From positions 1,426,001-1,490,000 of the forward strand of contig JACAAK010000005.1 in the NCBI GenBank assembly GCA_025093985.1: a stretch of DNA of 64,000 nt, given 5' to 3'. Positions within the stretch are counted from its first letter, which is position 1. Every line of letters begins with the position of its first letter. The translations under genes were made by a program, and so were the position numbers. Below the pieces are notes generated by a model that did not search any database, had not been told where the DNA came from, and saw nothing but the letters and a program-made list of their open reading frames with translations. This DNA comes from Calvatia gigantea (lineage: Eukaryota; Basidiomycota; Agaricomycetes; Agaricales; Lycoperdaceae). Shown piece by piece: positions 37,101 to 48,800 of the stretch.

Positions 37101-38309
37101 AAGCATCTCTTGTATTCATTTATGGATTTGGCACACCTTTTTTGTGATGCGCTCTGCCCACTTCTCTTTGAACTGATTGCTATGAGCCACTATTCCTCTT
37201 CTCTCGACCTCAAATTTTCCACGCCTTTGTGATTTGGAGCGGACACTAAGTCACTTTCATTAGATCCGTCGTTTCTGCTCTTTGTGTTGGCCTTGCGGAG
37301 ACGATTAGCAAGATCGGTCCAGCGTTCTTCGAAAATCGTATGAGCCAGTGTTATCCCCGTTATATGTGACACTGACCCCATTGATTACCGATAAAGGTCT
37401 TGAGGATATCTGTAACATCGCCATCCAAATTTTAGAGCAAAAGGCTTTCTGTCAACAAGATCCCGACCAAGATGAAGAGGAAGAGCATCCCGAAGACCAG
37501 GCTGAGTATGATTCGGTCCTTATCTCTTCAGCGGGCGACCTCGTCGCTGCGCTTGCCAGCGGCCTGGGAGCAGATTTCGGACCAGCATTTAACACATTCT
37601 TCCCCCTCATCGCCAAATACTACGTATGTTTCTTGTCCCGTAGATTAATTTGGGAACTCACGTCAGATTGCAACAGAAAAAGAATCGATCTCTCAGCGAC
37701 CGGTCGTCTGCTATTGGTTGCCTTGCAGAAATCATTGGCGGAATAAAGAGTGCAGTTACTCCCTCAACCGAGCCCCTTCTAGAGCTCTTCTATAAGGCGC
37801 TTAGTGATCCTGATGCTGAAGTTCTAAGCAATGCCGCCTTCGCGACGGGCCTTCTCGTTGAGAACTCGGAGATTGACCTCTCCCCTCAATACCTTCACCT
37901 CCTTGCTGCTCTCCGACCACTCTTTGATGTTAGCGCAGATTCACCTGCGCCACGTCTCAATGCCAAGGACAATGCTGCTGGTGCCGTCGGTCGTTTGATT
38001 GTCCGTACCACTGCTGCCGTCCCCCTTGACCAAGTCCTACCTGTGTTCATCGGTGCCCTTCCTTTGAAAAACGACTACCTTGAAAACCGACCCGTATTCC
38101 GTGCGATCTTCCACATCTTCCGGGGCAATGGTCCAGCCCTCCTACCTTATCTTGACCAACTTCTCCAAGTCTTTGCTGTTGTCTTAGATCCGAATGGCGC
38201 TGATCAAGTTGGTAGTGAGATCCGCGGAGAGCTGATTGACCTCGTTCGTGCTCTTAACGCCGAACAACCTGGAAAAGTCCAAGCTGCCGGATTGAGTGTC
38301 TACCTTTAG
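34166..38309 (+). CDS. KAP123: Karyopherin beta, importin-4 / Kap123 type
   Basis: Kap123 imports ribosomal proteins and histones H3/H4. The start codon at 34166 is two codons from the first donor (ATG GAT / GTAAGT). Splicing gives MDPTFMQNLHNLLLQSTSND, and the gene continues through about ten short introns as tandem HEAT repeats. Recognisable segments include VRQLAAVEMRKRVSQKSGAL, NLVRHSAARVIAAIASIEF, LNALNWTVQYKKSKVQSNNL, RIIDGLSTNLPPSQVFPALR, RRGAMLALGVSVEGCSEFM, KERFLPYFQPTMDALQHFLL and YEGIRKSATDSLLEIVRTFY. An acidic insertion (DPDQDEEEEHPEDQAEYDSV) interrupts a late repeat, as in other Kap123 proteins. The stop is at 38307-38309. The predicted length is near 1,080 residues, as expected. 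Confidence 0.93.
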
Positions 38310-38582
38310 GTTTATGTGATTTATGGTACTTTTTCTTGCCCCTGTCACCTGTATGAATTCCTTGTGCTAAATACTTACGATATTTGGCTTCCACCTAAAG
38401 CATTTCATCATCCTTTATAATTAGATTACTATTTTGTCAAGCGAGTGTTCCTGGTAGGGGCGCATGCATTGGCTCCCAGTGTGCACCACTTGAGATGGCC
38501 GTGTGGCCTTTGTTGGGTTGTGTTGACCTGAGACTGTTACGCTATCCATAACCTTGCGTTTGAACTCATTGCGCGCTGGGCA

Positions 38583-41496
38583 ATGTCGGCATCTTATCCT
38601 TCCGTGTCTGTCTCTTTGGTGGTCGCTCTCTTCGTCTCTCTGTGCTTCTTTCCCATCGCGCGTGCAGCGAGTCCAGCTGTTACTGTATTCAATCCTTTGG
38701 AAAACCAACTCCCCACCGTTGCTCGCGTCAACAAATACTGGTCCTGGGCTCCTTCTCTGGATACCTTTCACTCCACTGATGGCGATCCGAAATATACGAC
38801 GTCTCCGTTACCTCACTGGATGGTTTTTGACTCTATGAGGTTCACATTTGCGGGAATACCTTCGGAGGGGGATGAAGGTGTTCCGGAAGTCATTGTCACT
38901 GCCCAAGGATCTTCTTCCTCAGCCTCTTCCCATGTGACTTTTTGCGTTTCGAAGGATCCTTCTCCAATACCAAGGCTACCCATAGCTACTCAATTTCGTG
39001 CGGGAAACCCGTCTTTGTCTTCCGTGTTACTTCTTTCCCCTGGGTCCAGCCTGGCCACCGGTAGCCCTATTCTCAGGATTCCATCAGGATGGTCATTTAG
39101 CATTGGCTTTGAACCCAAAACATATGCAGCTGTGGCGGGCGGTGGTGACATCTATTACGGGATCAAGCAAGCTAATGGAAGCAGGCTTCCGGAGTGGATG
39201 ATTTTCAATCGTCAAATGCTTACTTTGAACGGCGTCGTCCCTTCCGTGAAAAAGCTGCGCACTCCCACAACGTTTCATCTTGAGTTTCACGGGTCCGACC
39301 AGGAAGCTTGTTCTGCTGCCAGCATGCCTTTCGATATCGTTGTTGCAAGTCACGAAGTCTCAGTTACCGCGTCCATGCCGACTATCAATGTTACGACAGC
39401 TAGATCCTTCAATGTGACTTTGAACTCACCGGCCGATTTTGCTGGGGTTTTAGTGGACAGCGAACCTATCCAGGTACAGAGTATCTCAAACTTGACTGTT
39501 GACCTATCTGGTTATGGAGACTGGCTACAATTCAACTCTACGAGTCGCTCTTTATACGGAAGCCCAAAACCAGAAATGGCTGGACAGAAACCAACGCTCC
39601 CGGTCAAGATTGAGACAGTCTTCAACCAATCGATTGACACCAATATTTCTGTGGTCCTGGTCCCCTCGTATTTCACGCAGGAGGTCCTTCCTACTATATA
39701 TGCTGCACCTGGGGACAAGATTTCATTCGACCTCGCTCGGTACTTCTCCAACTCGTCCTTCGAGACGCATGATGATGCGGCTTTGTCGGTAACATATGAA
39801 CCCCCGAGTATTGGATCTTGGTTCGAATCTTCTGGCGGACTGCGGCTAAAGGGTATGGTCCCGGTTGGCTATTCCACCGCAAATATTTCCATCATGTTTA
39901 CCGCATATTCCCACATTACACATTCGACCTCTCATGCGAGTCTGCCCATTTATGTAATTACTCCTGAGGCTGAGGATGGCGGACGGGGAGGTAGCCTCTC
40001 TCGCAGTCGCCACGCACAACTTGTTCTGGCCCTCGCAATTACCCTGGCTATCATTGGAGGGTTATGCTCCGTTTGTGGGATTCTGACAATTCTGAGGAGG
40101 GCAAGGAAGGTGGATGGTACAGTATGTGATGGAGAGAAGAATATATGCAGTGGGGAAAACGGGCCGCGGTGTTGGCCCGGTGGCGGTAAATTCCTGGGCT
40201 GGAGGAAGTGTCTTGGAAAATTTGGGCGGCTAGGATCGCGGACGTTGGCATCGGCACCGGGTCAACTTGGAGGAAAGCTCGAAGATTTAGGGCTACGTAG
40301 GGTCCAGGAACGGAGCGGTAACCTCAATCAGAGCCTCAAGTATGGTACCTCATCGAACGCGCAGCGTCTGGCTACGGTGAACAAACGGGAATTCTTTGCG
40401 AGTTTAAGACAGACCCTGAGGCACGCTAGCGAGAAGTACCCACTGAAACAAAGGGGAATTACTGGGTTCAGTGACAGTCAAGAGAGACCTATCGTTGTCC
40501 AAATGAAACCCGGGGCTGCCGAGGAAGGTGTACTACCCTCCAAGCCACTGGCGAGTGAGTATCCTGCCGATCATTTTCATGAACTCGTCAATTCGGGGCG
40601 CGGGGATAAATCACATCCGTCAGCCTGGGCCGAGTCCACTACTGGCTATTCAGCTCTCTCAAGGCTAGGAGTTTTAAGGCCAAATTCGAAGGCGCAAATC
40701 CATAGCGGCCAAGGTAAACTCCCTTGCCACGTCTCGTTCTCTTGGCTAACTAACTGCGGGCACAGAAAAACAGGACTCGCGATTGGTCTCAAGGGCGAGG
40801 TCTCAGAGCAAGAAAAGCTTGCAGGACTTGATGTCAATAGGAGCAGTGGTGCCAACACCTGTGCGTCCAAGACCTTACCCGCTCACAAGGTTTAAACCGT
40901 TAACAGACCGTATCCCCATGGGTGGACAGGTCTCAAGCCAGGAGGCCAGCACGGTAAAGACTTCTGGGTCAACTGAAGGCACAGATGAAACGAAGGGAAA
41001 CAACAGTGAAGATGAACTCAGAATGGGATTTCGTTATCTTCAAGCCCTGGGTGCCGATAGTGAACGAGAAGCTGCGACCTCCCCTACAATTTCATCCACC
41101 ACGAGGTTCTCGCCTTCATCCTCTGGGTTTCACTCGAGTTCCGAACGCGGCAAGGAGCCCGGTTACCTCAATACAAAAAAGGTCATCGTAATTCCAGGAC
41201 AAGAATTCAGGTTTTTGGTGCGGATACCACCTGTATCGATTGCCGCCAGGGCCGAGGGGATGGGTGCCCCGGCAGTTGCGCCATTGCGCCACGAATACGG
41301 CGTGAGGATCATATCTGGCCGAACCTTATCACGACTGCATGTTGATCTGAACGGGGCCGACACGAGGGGGGTTGCAGAAATTACGGGAGAGAGTACAAGG
41401 GAAGATATCGGTGTAGTTGCGTTTGGGATTTATGCCGGATGGAATGATGAGATTTGTCTGGCAATGGTCATTATTGAAGTTGCAGAGGCGCGGTAA
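38583..41496 (+). CDS. AXL2: Axl2/Bud10-like single-pass membrane protein with cadherin-like domains
   Basis: In yeast Axl2 marks axial bud sites and links to septins and the Cdc42 module. Two exons (38583-40713 and 40766-41496) encode 953 residues. A signal peptide (SLVVALFVSLCFFPIARA) is followed by dystroglycan-type cadherin-like repeats with the typical SLDTFHSTDGDPKYTTSPLP then HWMVFDSMRFTFAGIPSEGD, and LPEWMIFNRQMLTLNGVVPS, with many N-glycosylation sequons. One membrane helix lies near residue 480-500 (LVLALAITLAIIGGLCSVCG) before a long Ser/Lys/Arg-rich cytoplasmic tail. The tail ends in a compact beta-rich block (IGVVAFGIYAGWNDEICLAM). Domain order matches Axl2; basidiomycete orthologs are diverged, so functional equivalence is inference. 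Confidence 0.85.
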
Positions 41497-41879
41497 AGAC
41501 GTGGATGTTGACATCCTAGATTCCCAGGACATATTTTTGTGATTCAGTGTTATGCCATTTTCTGTTGAAATTCGTTATGTACCTGTCCCATTGCCCTTTC
41601 TTCGCAGCCATTTTGATGTTAAAGGAGTATGAATGCAGATTAGATTTGTAACCTGTGCAGAATGTGATTGAACTGATACGGGAAGCTACGTGACAAGAAA
41701 CAACAAAGGACGTCCGTACACAAATGATCACAAAATAGATAGCCAGGAAGATGAATCGAGAAGGAGAGACCGTCCAAACTATCTGACTGTCCGCGTCTAT
41801 AAATCGTCCCAACCCAAACGGTGTATCCTGTACCAAGGTGTAGGGGATTGTGGCTGGTAGACTGCTGGCACAAGGTCGT
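41497..41879. other. Convergent spacer AXL2 / dynein light chain
   Basis: About 380 bases between stop codons of convergent genes. It carries both 3' UTRs; nothing else was seen. Confidence 0.5.
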
Positions 41880-42316
41880 CTATGATTTCCAGATGAGGAT
41901 CGCAAGTGATCCAATGTAGAAGTAGATGAAATGCTTGGTTTCTGACGCGAAGAACGAGGGTAAGACTGGGGTTGAGCGACGAAGGAACGCATGGGGGTAG
42001 CCAAGAAGCGCGTTCCGGTGGGATAAACGAAGCACATACCATGAGTGACATAACTCCCAAAGTTCTTGCCGACGACAACATGCCATGTTGCGCCATGCCG
42101 TCTGTCGAATTCCTTTTTGATGTGAGCGGCGATGTCTTTCTCGATATTGAATTTCTCAAGAGCGGCGTTAGCGATGTCGACAGACTCCTGTTGGAGCTCT
42201 TCGCTCATGTCTACATTTTTTATGATGGCCCTGGGTCCCGCTGTGATAGGGTTGTTTGCGACACCGCCAGTGGCAGCATCTGTAGAAGTAGAGATGTCGG
42301 GTTTGATTTCGGCCAT
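41880..42316 (-). CDS. DYN2: Dynein light chain LC8 (DYNLL1 type)
   Basis: LC8 is a dimeric hub that binds dynein intermediate chain and many partners. Exons 42040-42316 and 41880-41941 encode 112 residues. A fungal lead ([20 protein letters not shown]) precedes the near-universal core: [40 protein letters not shown], then [20 protein letters not shown] and [17 protein letters not shown]. The intron splits the Glu codon after YVTH (G/AA). The core matches animal LC8 almost residue for residue. The 5' UTR contains a GGCTGGGT tandem repeat. Confidence 0.96.
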
Positions 42317-42344
42317 GGTGTGGATTGTGGGTGAAAGTGAGGGT

Positions 42345-42376
42345 AGCTGGGTGGCTGGGTGGCTGGGTGGCTGGAT
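42345..42376. repeat. Tandem octamer GGCTGGGT, four imperfect copies
   Basis: Four copies (AGCTGGGT, GGCTGGGT, GGCTGGGT, GGCTGGAT) lie just upstream of the dynein light chain start on the minus strand, so they probably sit in its 5' UTR or promoter. It is a short minisatellite-like tract. Confidence 0.85.
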
Positions 42377-43186
42377 TATAAGTTGGGACGGAGGGACGCT
42401 GGGACTGGCACGTGGTCTGGGACATGGTGGACCCTCCGAACGGACACCTTCGGGCGTCATTCATTCATATGGTCGGCAGGTGTTCTTTTGCCGCCTTGGG
42501 AGGCTTGCCCCCACGGGCTCCTTTCCACGATGCACACACTGCACCCTGAGCACGAGTTTCATATCATAACACCGCCTTTTGTCAAGGGCTTTCCGCGTGG
42601 ACCCCGTTCCTCCCCAGACGTAAAACCTTCGGCAGCGTGGACAACAGAACGCTGTACCCATGCTGCACTACGACATCCGGAATTCTAAATGTCACCACCT
42701 ACTGACCTCACTTGCTTCTCTGTGTAATTATGTTGACTGGCTCCGAACAATCCCTACCATTACCCTTGGCCCATATGGATGATGAGTTTAAGCCGGACAA
42801 ACCAAGGAAAAACGAACCCCGTTGCCCCGAGACAACCAAATCCCCATCTATTGTTCCCCCACAGATCTTGTATCACCGTCAAAATGGTCTACCCGCTAGG
42901 ATATTCAATCAGCCTGTAGGTTGCGTATGTGGTACTACGGCAGCACATCCTAGGAGTATGTGTGTGACTCCCAGAGTGGCGGATACAACGAGATGGGTGC
43001 GCCGCGCCTGGCTTTGATTTTTAATATCATTTGGGTTATTTTTATGTGTTCTCCCATACTTTGCATCCGCCTCGCGGTTTCATCTAGCCTTGCCTGAACC
43101 GAACATGATTACTACGTTTACACGTACAAACCAAAATAGAAATACAACTGTGCTGATCCCAATACGCAATGGAAAGAGGATATGAA
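42377..43186. other. Intergenic, LC8 promoter side
   Basis: About 800 bases with no gene I can support. It contains the upstream region of LC8 and the 3' flank of the Gin4/Hsl1 kinase. Confidence 0.45.
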
Positions 43187-45644
43187 TTAAAGAACCCCGA
43201 CTATCCCGCCGTCTTCAAGTGTCCATTCCGTTTTCAGCCGCCTTACAATCTCCCTGAATGACTCTCCTGAACCCTTCTCATGTAAAAGCGTTACAGCGAC
43301 TTTTTCCGCCTCTCCATTCGCACCCCCCACACCCTCGTCGGGCTCTGGCAGGCGAACACAGGTAACCCGTTCACTGGCGTTTGTAATTTCGGCGCGGAAT
43401 TTCGTCGGTCTCATTATCCCCAGAATACCAGTCGAGTCTTCCATCTCGTCCATCTTGCACTTCATCACGATCGCGGATGAATCTGCACCGTGTTTCGCAA
43501 GGGGATCATGAGCCTGGTGGAACACTTGAACTTGAATATCCATATTCATAAGAAGTCGTCTACATTCATTCCGAGTTGTGATGATGTCCCAGACGGAATA
43601 GAGCGTATGCCTAGTCAAGTAGGACGACTTGACTCTGAAAATCGTATGGAGCCAAGTGTGTTTGGGTACTTCGCCGTTGTCGGAAATGGGATGTGTATCA
43701 ATTTGAGCCTGCGCTTGTTGCAGCTGGAGCGATCGTTTATTGCGAGGAGGTCCAAATACGTGCTGGCCACGGATCCGGTCTTCAGGTTTGGCAAATTTCC
43801 GCTCCACGCCGGACACTCCGTTCATGGCGAGTTTCTTTAAGCTCGAGGAGTGCGGAACCAAGACGAAGCTTCCACTGTCGTCGGACGTGGCCCCGTTCTC
43901 TTCATACACACCATCTGCTGCAACGTGGTGGGATTGGATCTTACCAGACCTGTATTTCATGATTTGTGGATGGATGGCGCCGAGAGGTACATTGTCAGAG
44001 TTAGCCAATCCAGGAGCGTTGTGGCCGAGCGAGAATACGAGTGGTCTGGACTCCACCTTCGGCCAAAAGGTATTTGAGTCGACGTTTTGACGATCACCCT
44101 CCCAAGCTTGAGTTTGAGACCTAAACTTGAGAACGCAGTCCTGCTTGATGTCAATAGGCTTGCTCATTTCGCCAGCAACTTCGACCTCAGAGGTGGGAAC
44201 TGGAGGGAGAGGGCGATTGCGTTTCCACTTCGCGGCATTGTTCGGATTTTTTACAGGTTCTAGTTGATGAACCTTTTGATTCGGTGCCAAACATGCGGCC
44301 CCCTTCGAAATGAAAGATTCAACACCAGGGTGGGCGACAGGTGCAGAAGTATGATGATGATGAAGTTCGCCGGAACGAGCAGGTGCTACGAATTGCCGTG
44401 AGCTGTCTAAAAAGCCTGGTGTGGTTCCCTTAGCCTTGTCTTCCGAGAGCTCATTACCATTGCACGTGAGCCGCTTTGCCATATCATTCTGGTTGACGCC
44501 ACCTTCTGCATCCCGATTGGCGTGATAGTTGACCAAAAGATGGTATACGCCTTTCTGCCAGTTCTTGTCGTCGTTCAAGAGACTCCTGATGAGGTCCTCG
44601 TCTGAAGCGTCGCGCCAGAGTATACGGAGATCCGCAAAGATATCAGGGTCGATGCAGGATTTGCTCTTGAGTGAGTGAGCAGCTTTGCTTAGTCCTGGTA
44701 ACGCAGGTGTAGGTGCTTTGGAGGTGTGATGTTTGAAGAAAGGGTGTTCGAAGATCTCGGACATAATTATGCGCGTCTCAGCGTCGACCGTCAACATCCG
44801 CTTGATTAAGTTTTGCGCAAAAGAATCCACGAAGGAAGGTATAATGAACTTTCCAGCGATAACCTTGTCCAACAATTCCGGGAGCTCGAAGGGAAGGCGG
44901 GCAGTCAGCATCGCATAGAGGATAACTCCACAAGACCAGATATCCGCAGCCGAGCCAATGTAAGGTTCACCTCTGATAACCTCTGGAGCAGCGTAGTGTG
45001 GACTTCCGCAAGAGGTTTTCATGAAGTCTCCTTTGCCTGAGATGTCAATTTGCCAGGCAGCCATTCCGAAGTCAGCAACCCTGATGTTATGTTTTTGGTC
45101 GAGCAAGATGTTCTCCAACTTCAAGTCTCGGTGTGCAATGTTAAATCGATGGAGGTAGTCAACAGCTTCAATGATCTGACGAAAATACCTGAGGGCCTCG
45201 CGCCCAGGGAGGGGACCCTGCGTACAGAGATAGTCAAGGAGTTCGCCACCCTGGATATACTCGAGGACGAGGTACAGGTGGGAGGAGGTTTCCCAGACAT
45301 CATAGAGATGCATGATATTGGGATGATTAACGAGCTTCATGATGACGATTTCGCGTTCAATGGCGAGCATTTCCCGCTCAACTTGTTCTGCGAGGCAGCT
45401 GAGTGAGACACGTGAGGCAGTGAGAGATGATTTAGAGATAATCTTGACGGCAGCGAGTTGGCCCGTCTTGGCGTGTCGAGCAAGTCGAACACGACCTATG
45501 GATTTTCAGCTCAGTAACGGAAAACTCCTGATGACAGTTGACAAGACGAGGTATTGGCTGACCAGAAGATCCTTGACCAATGCCCCTTCCCACTTTCCAT
45601 TGGCCTACCGCCTTGGGCACACACGACTTATGTTGGGAATCCAT
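43187..45644 (-). CDS. GIN4: Gin4/Hsl1/Kcc4-family septin-associated protein kinase
   Basis: These kinases (relatives of Nim1/Cdr2) assemble with septins at the bud neck or septation site and restrain Swe1/Wee1. Exon 1 starts at 45644 (MDSQHKSCVPKAVGQWKVGR) and holds the Gly-rich loop GRGIGQGSSG. After an intron at about 45496-45561 the kinase continues with the catalytic loop HRDLKLENILL, DFGMA, and activation loop TSCGSPHYAAPE. Subdomain XI is followed by a UBA-like region (LRILWRDASDEDLIRSLLND). A long disordered middle leads to a C-terminal KA1-like domain (HTWLHTIFRVKSSYLTRHTL ... SGESFREIVRRLKTEWTLED). All catalytic residues are present. It is divergent from LIG4. Confidence 0.93.
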
Positions 45645-45899
45645 TGAGGATTAGGAGAATAGGAAATGCTGTAGATAGAATGGCGAAAGAAATAGGGGAT
45701 GACAATGTTACAGGAACGAATTGATAATACGCCACATCAACGCCACACGGCCCACACCCCACAACGCGTCTCGCTTTCCGGTCACGTGACCAAGACTCCC
45801 CGTGACTCGTATGACTGGATTATATATATATCTCTTGTTTCTCCCCAGCACACTCACCTAACAAAATAGAACTGTATATTGAGCGTACTGGCTTCAATT
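45645..45899. promoter_or_regulatory. Divergent promoter GIN4 / LIG4 with a TATA-like run
   Basis: A 255-base interval between start codons. An alternating TATATATATAT tract lies at about 45822-45832, roughly 70 bases upstream of the LIG4 start. Core-promoter function is inference. Confidence 0.5.
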
Positions 45900-48800
45900 A
45901 TGATGCAACCTACGCCGGCCCCCTCAAGTCCCCCAAGGTCACAAGGACCAGATCAAGTTGAAGTCGAAGAACCAAATTATCCGGTACCTCCGAAGAATGT
46001 TGATAGTGCGCCTTTCGCTATCCTGGTTGGTCTATTTGAGAAATTATCTGTGGAAAGAAAACAAGATAGGAGACGAAAGTTGCTTGATTCCTGGTTCACT
46101 GTATGTTGAGCTTATTAAGTGTTCGATTTCTTAACAAGTTCGCTTTTGGTAGCACTGGAGACAGGAGAAAGGGTATGACTTGTATCCTGTCCTACGACTC
46201 CTCTTGCCCCAGGTACGTATTCACACGCCAAATCACACGTTGGAAGTGAGGTATAAATGCGGTGTACAATCACAGAAAGACCGAGAACGTGCGGTTTACG
46301 GTTTGAAAGAGAAGAACCTTGCGAAGACCTACATCAAGCTCATTCCCCTCGGCAAGAGAGACCCAGACGCGATTCGTTTGCTGAACTGGAAGAAGCCAAC
46401 CGATCGAGGGGTATGACACATTGTCTCCAGTGCAGCAATCTTGACCAATATTTTGGCATCAACAGAAAGCATCCGGAGATTTTCCAAATGTCTTATATGA
46501 AGTCGTCAGCAAACGGTCTTCGGTGATTGAAGGCAGCTTGTCGGTCGATGACCTCAACCATATTCTCGATGAACTTTCCCAGAATATGGGGAAACAGTAT
46601 GTCTCCGAGCATTGTAGTTGCAAACAATCTCACCGTACTTACAGAGACACCCAATCAAAAATTTTGCAACGCATATATAACAGGTCTACAGCGGAGGAGC
46701 AGCGATGGATTATTCGGATTATTCTCAAAGGTGTGACGCTCTCCCTGCGGCACAGCATGATCCTTTGACCAGCAGGTAGACATGCAAATATCCGTGAAGG
46801 AGACCACAGTGTTTTCTGTCTTCCACCCTGACGCCCAGGACCTTTACAACACGTGTTCCGATCTTAAGAAAGTAGCCTGGGATTTGTGGGATCCTGGTTT
46901 CCGCCTGAATGCTGAGGTTTGGCTCCCTCCTGCTCCTTCACAATAACATGGGCTGAGTCACGAGCAGGATAAGACAATCCAGCTCTTCCACGCCTTCGCT
47001 CCTATGTTGTGCAAGCGACCAACAAGGAAATTGGAGGACACGGTTCGCGAGATGGGTGGGTCCGAATTTTTCATTGAGGAGAAATTAGATGGCGAGAGGA
47101 TGCAACTCCACAAACGGGGAAATGAATACTTCTATTGTTCCAGGTAAGTCCTGGTTATCATTTAAAACCTGTGGTTGTTGACGTTTTGAATAGGAAGGGC
47201 AAAGATTACACCTACCTGTATGGAAGACATGTTGGAACTGGTAGTCTAACACCTTATATCGACCAAGCATTCGATAGTCGGGTTGATGAGTGAGTTTCAC
47301 TCCAACAACCTCATTGAGTTTCTGATTTGGCTGTGCAGCGTCGTTCTCGACGGAGAGATGTTGGTCTGGGATCCCGTATCGGAACGCAACTTGCCCTTCG
47401 GCACGCTCAAAACAGCTGCGCTTGGTGAGACACCCCATGCACACTGGTTATCTCGCTCTGACACCCCTCCAGACAGATCAAAACAGGAACTTAACCCACG
47501 CCCTTGCTGTAAGTCAGATCCCCTCTGCCACCTGTCCCATCTCAGTATCACAGTCAAAGTGTTCGATCTCCTCTACCTCAATGGGCAATCTCTAATTCAC
47601 AAGCCGGTGTCCTTTCGGAAACGCAACCTTAGGCAGTGCGTCGTTGAAATTAAAGGGCGCATTGAGTACACCACCGAGTATAGGGGTAAAACATCCAAAG
47701 ACATTAGAAACAAGATGGACGAAATCATGGCCGCCAGAGGCGAGGGGTTGGTAGTCAAGCATCCTTTGTCGAAGTACGTACTAAATGGGAGAAATATGGA
47801 CTGGATCAAGGTAAGCGCTCGTCGGTGTCACAATGGATCCCGCAGACGAAACGACTGAATCATGTTTAGGTCAAACCCGAGTATATGGTATTATGAGTCT
47901 CCTCTTCCGCTTTAATTCTCTCCTCACGATATTGCCTAGGACAATATGGGCGAGACAGTGGACGTGTTGGTCGTTGGTAAGTGGACATTAATTTACCCCG
48001 GAACACCATCTCATTAGGTCGAAGCCGGAAATTATGGTACTGGTAGACGCAGTGGCGGTGTATCAACCCTCATCTGCGCTGTTTTTGATGATCGTCGGGA
48101 TGATGACGACGACGAACCCAAGTACGTATGTTCTTCATTAAAAAAGCACCGCCCCTCAGTATACCCCAGATATAGCACCTTCGTCCGTATTGGCTCTGGT
48201 TTGTCATATGCCGACTATGTCTGGATTCGCGAGAAACCGTGGAAGGCATGGAACGCGCAACAGGAACCTTCCTTTCTCCTTACTGCGAAACGCTCTCATG
48301 AAGACAAGGGGGATATGTTCTTGGAGCCTGAAGAGTTCGTACTTCACTGATCGATGGGTGTTGTATTTTGTTGACAATGACACGCACAGCTCGTTTATCT
48401 TGAAAGTGAAAGCAGCAGAGATCGTTCCCAGTGGTTCAGTCCCCAATATTGCTTGTATGATTATGATTTCCTGATTCCGAAATTTAGACCAATATCACAT
48501 TAGTTTTACCATGCGATTCCCTCGGGCAATAGCCATTCGAGATGATTTGACGGTTGTTGACTGTATGACTACAACAGGTAAATCCCAATGCCCTCTATCA
48601 GAAAACGGACTTAACACGTATGGAAGATGTCTTGGAGACTTTAAAGACTGAACGAAAACGCAAAATGGATAGCGACATTGTGTACGTTGATCACATGTTT
48701 TTTGTATGATTGTGTCATAAAGTGACGTTGATCATACGCAATAGGGGTTCGAAGAAACGGAAAACCAACACTAAGAAAGTTCGTAGAAGGAGAAAATGGG

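Noticed and set aside
42712..43017. Plus-strand frame of about 100 codons between LC8 and the Gin4/Hsl1 kinase
   Set aside because: Composition looks random, no domain is recognisable and no introns with fungal signals extend it.
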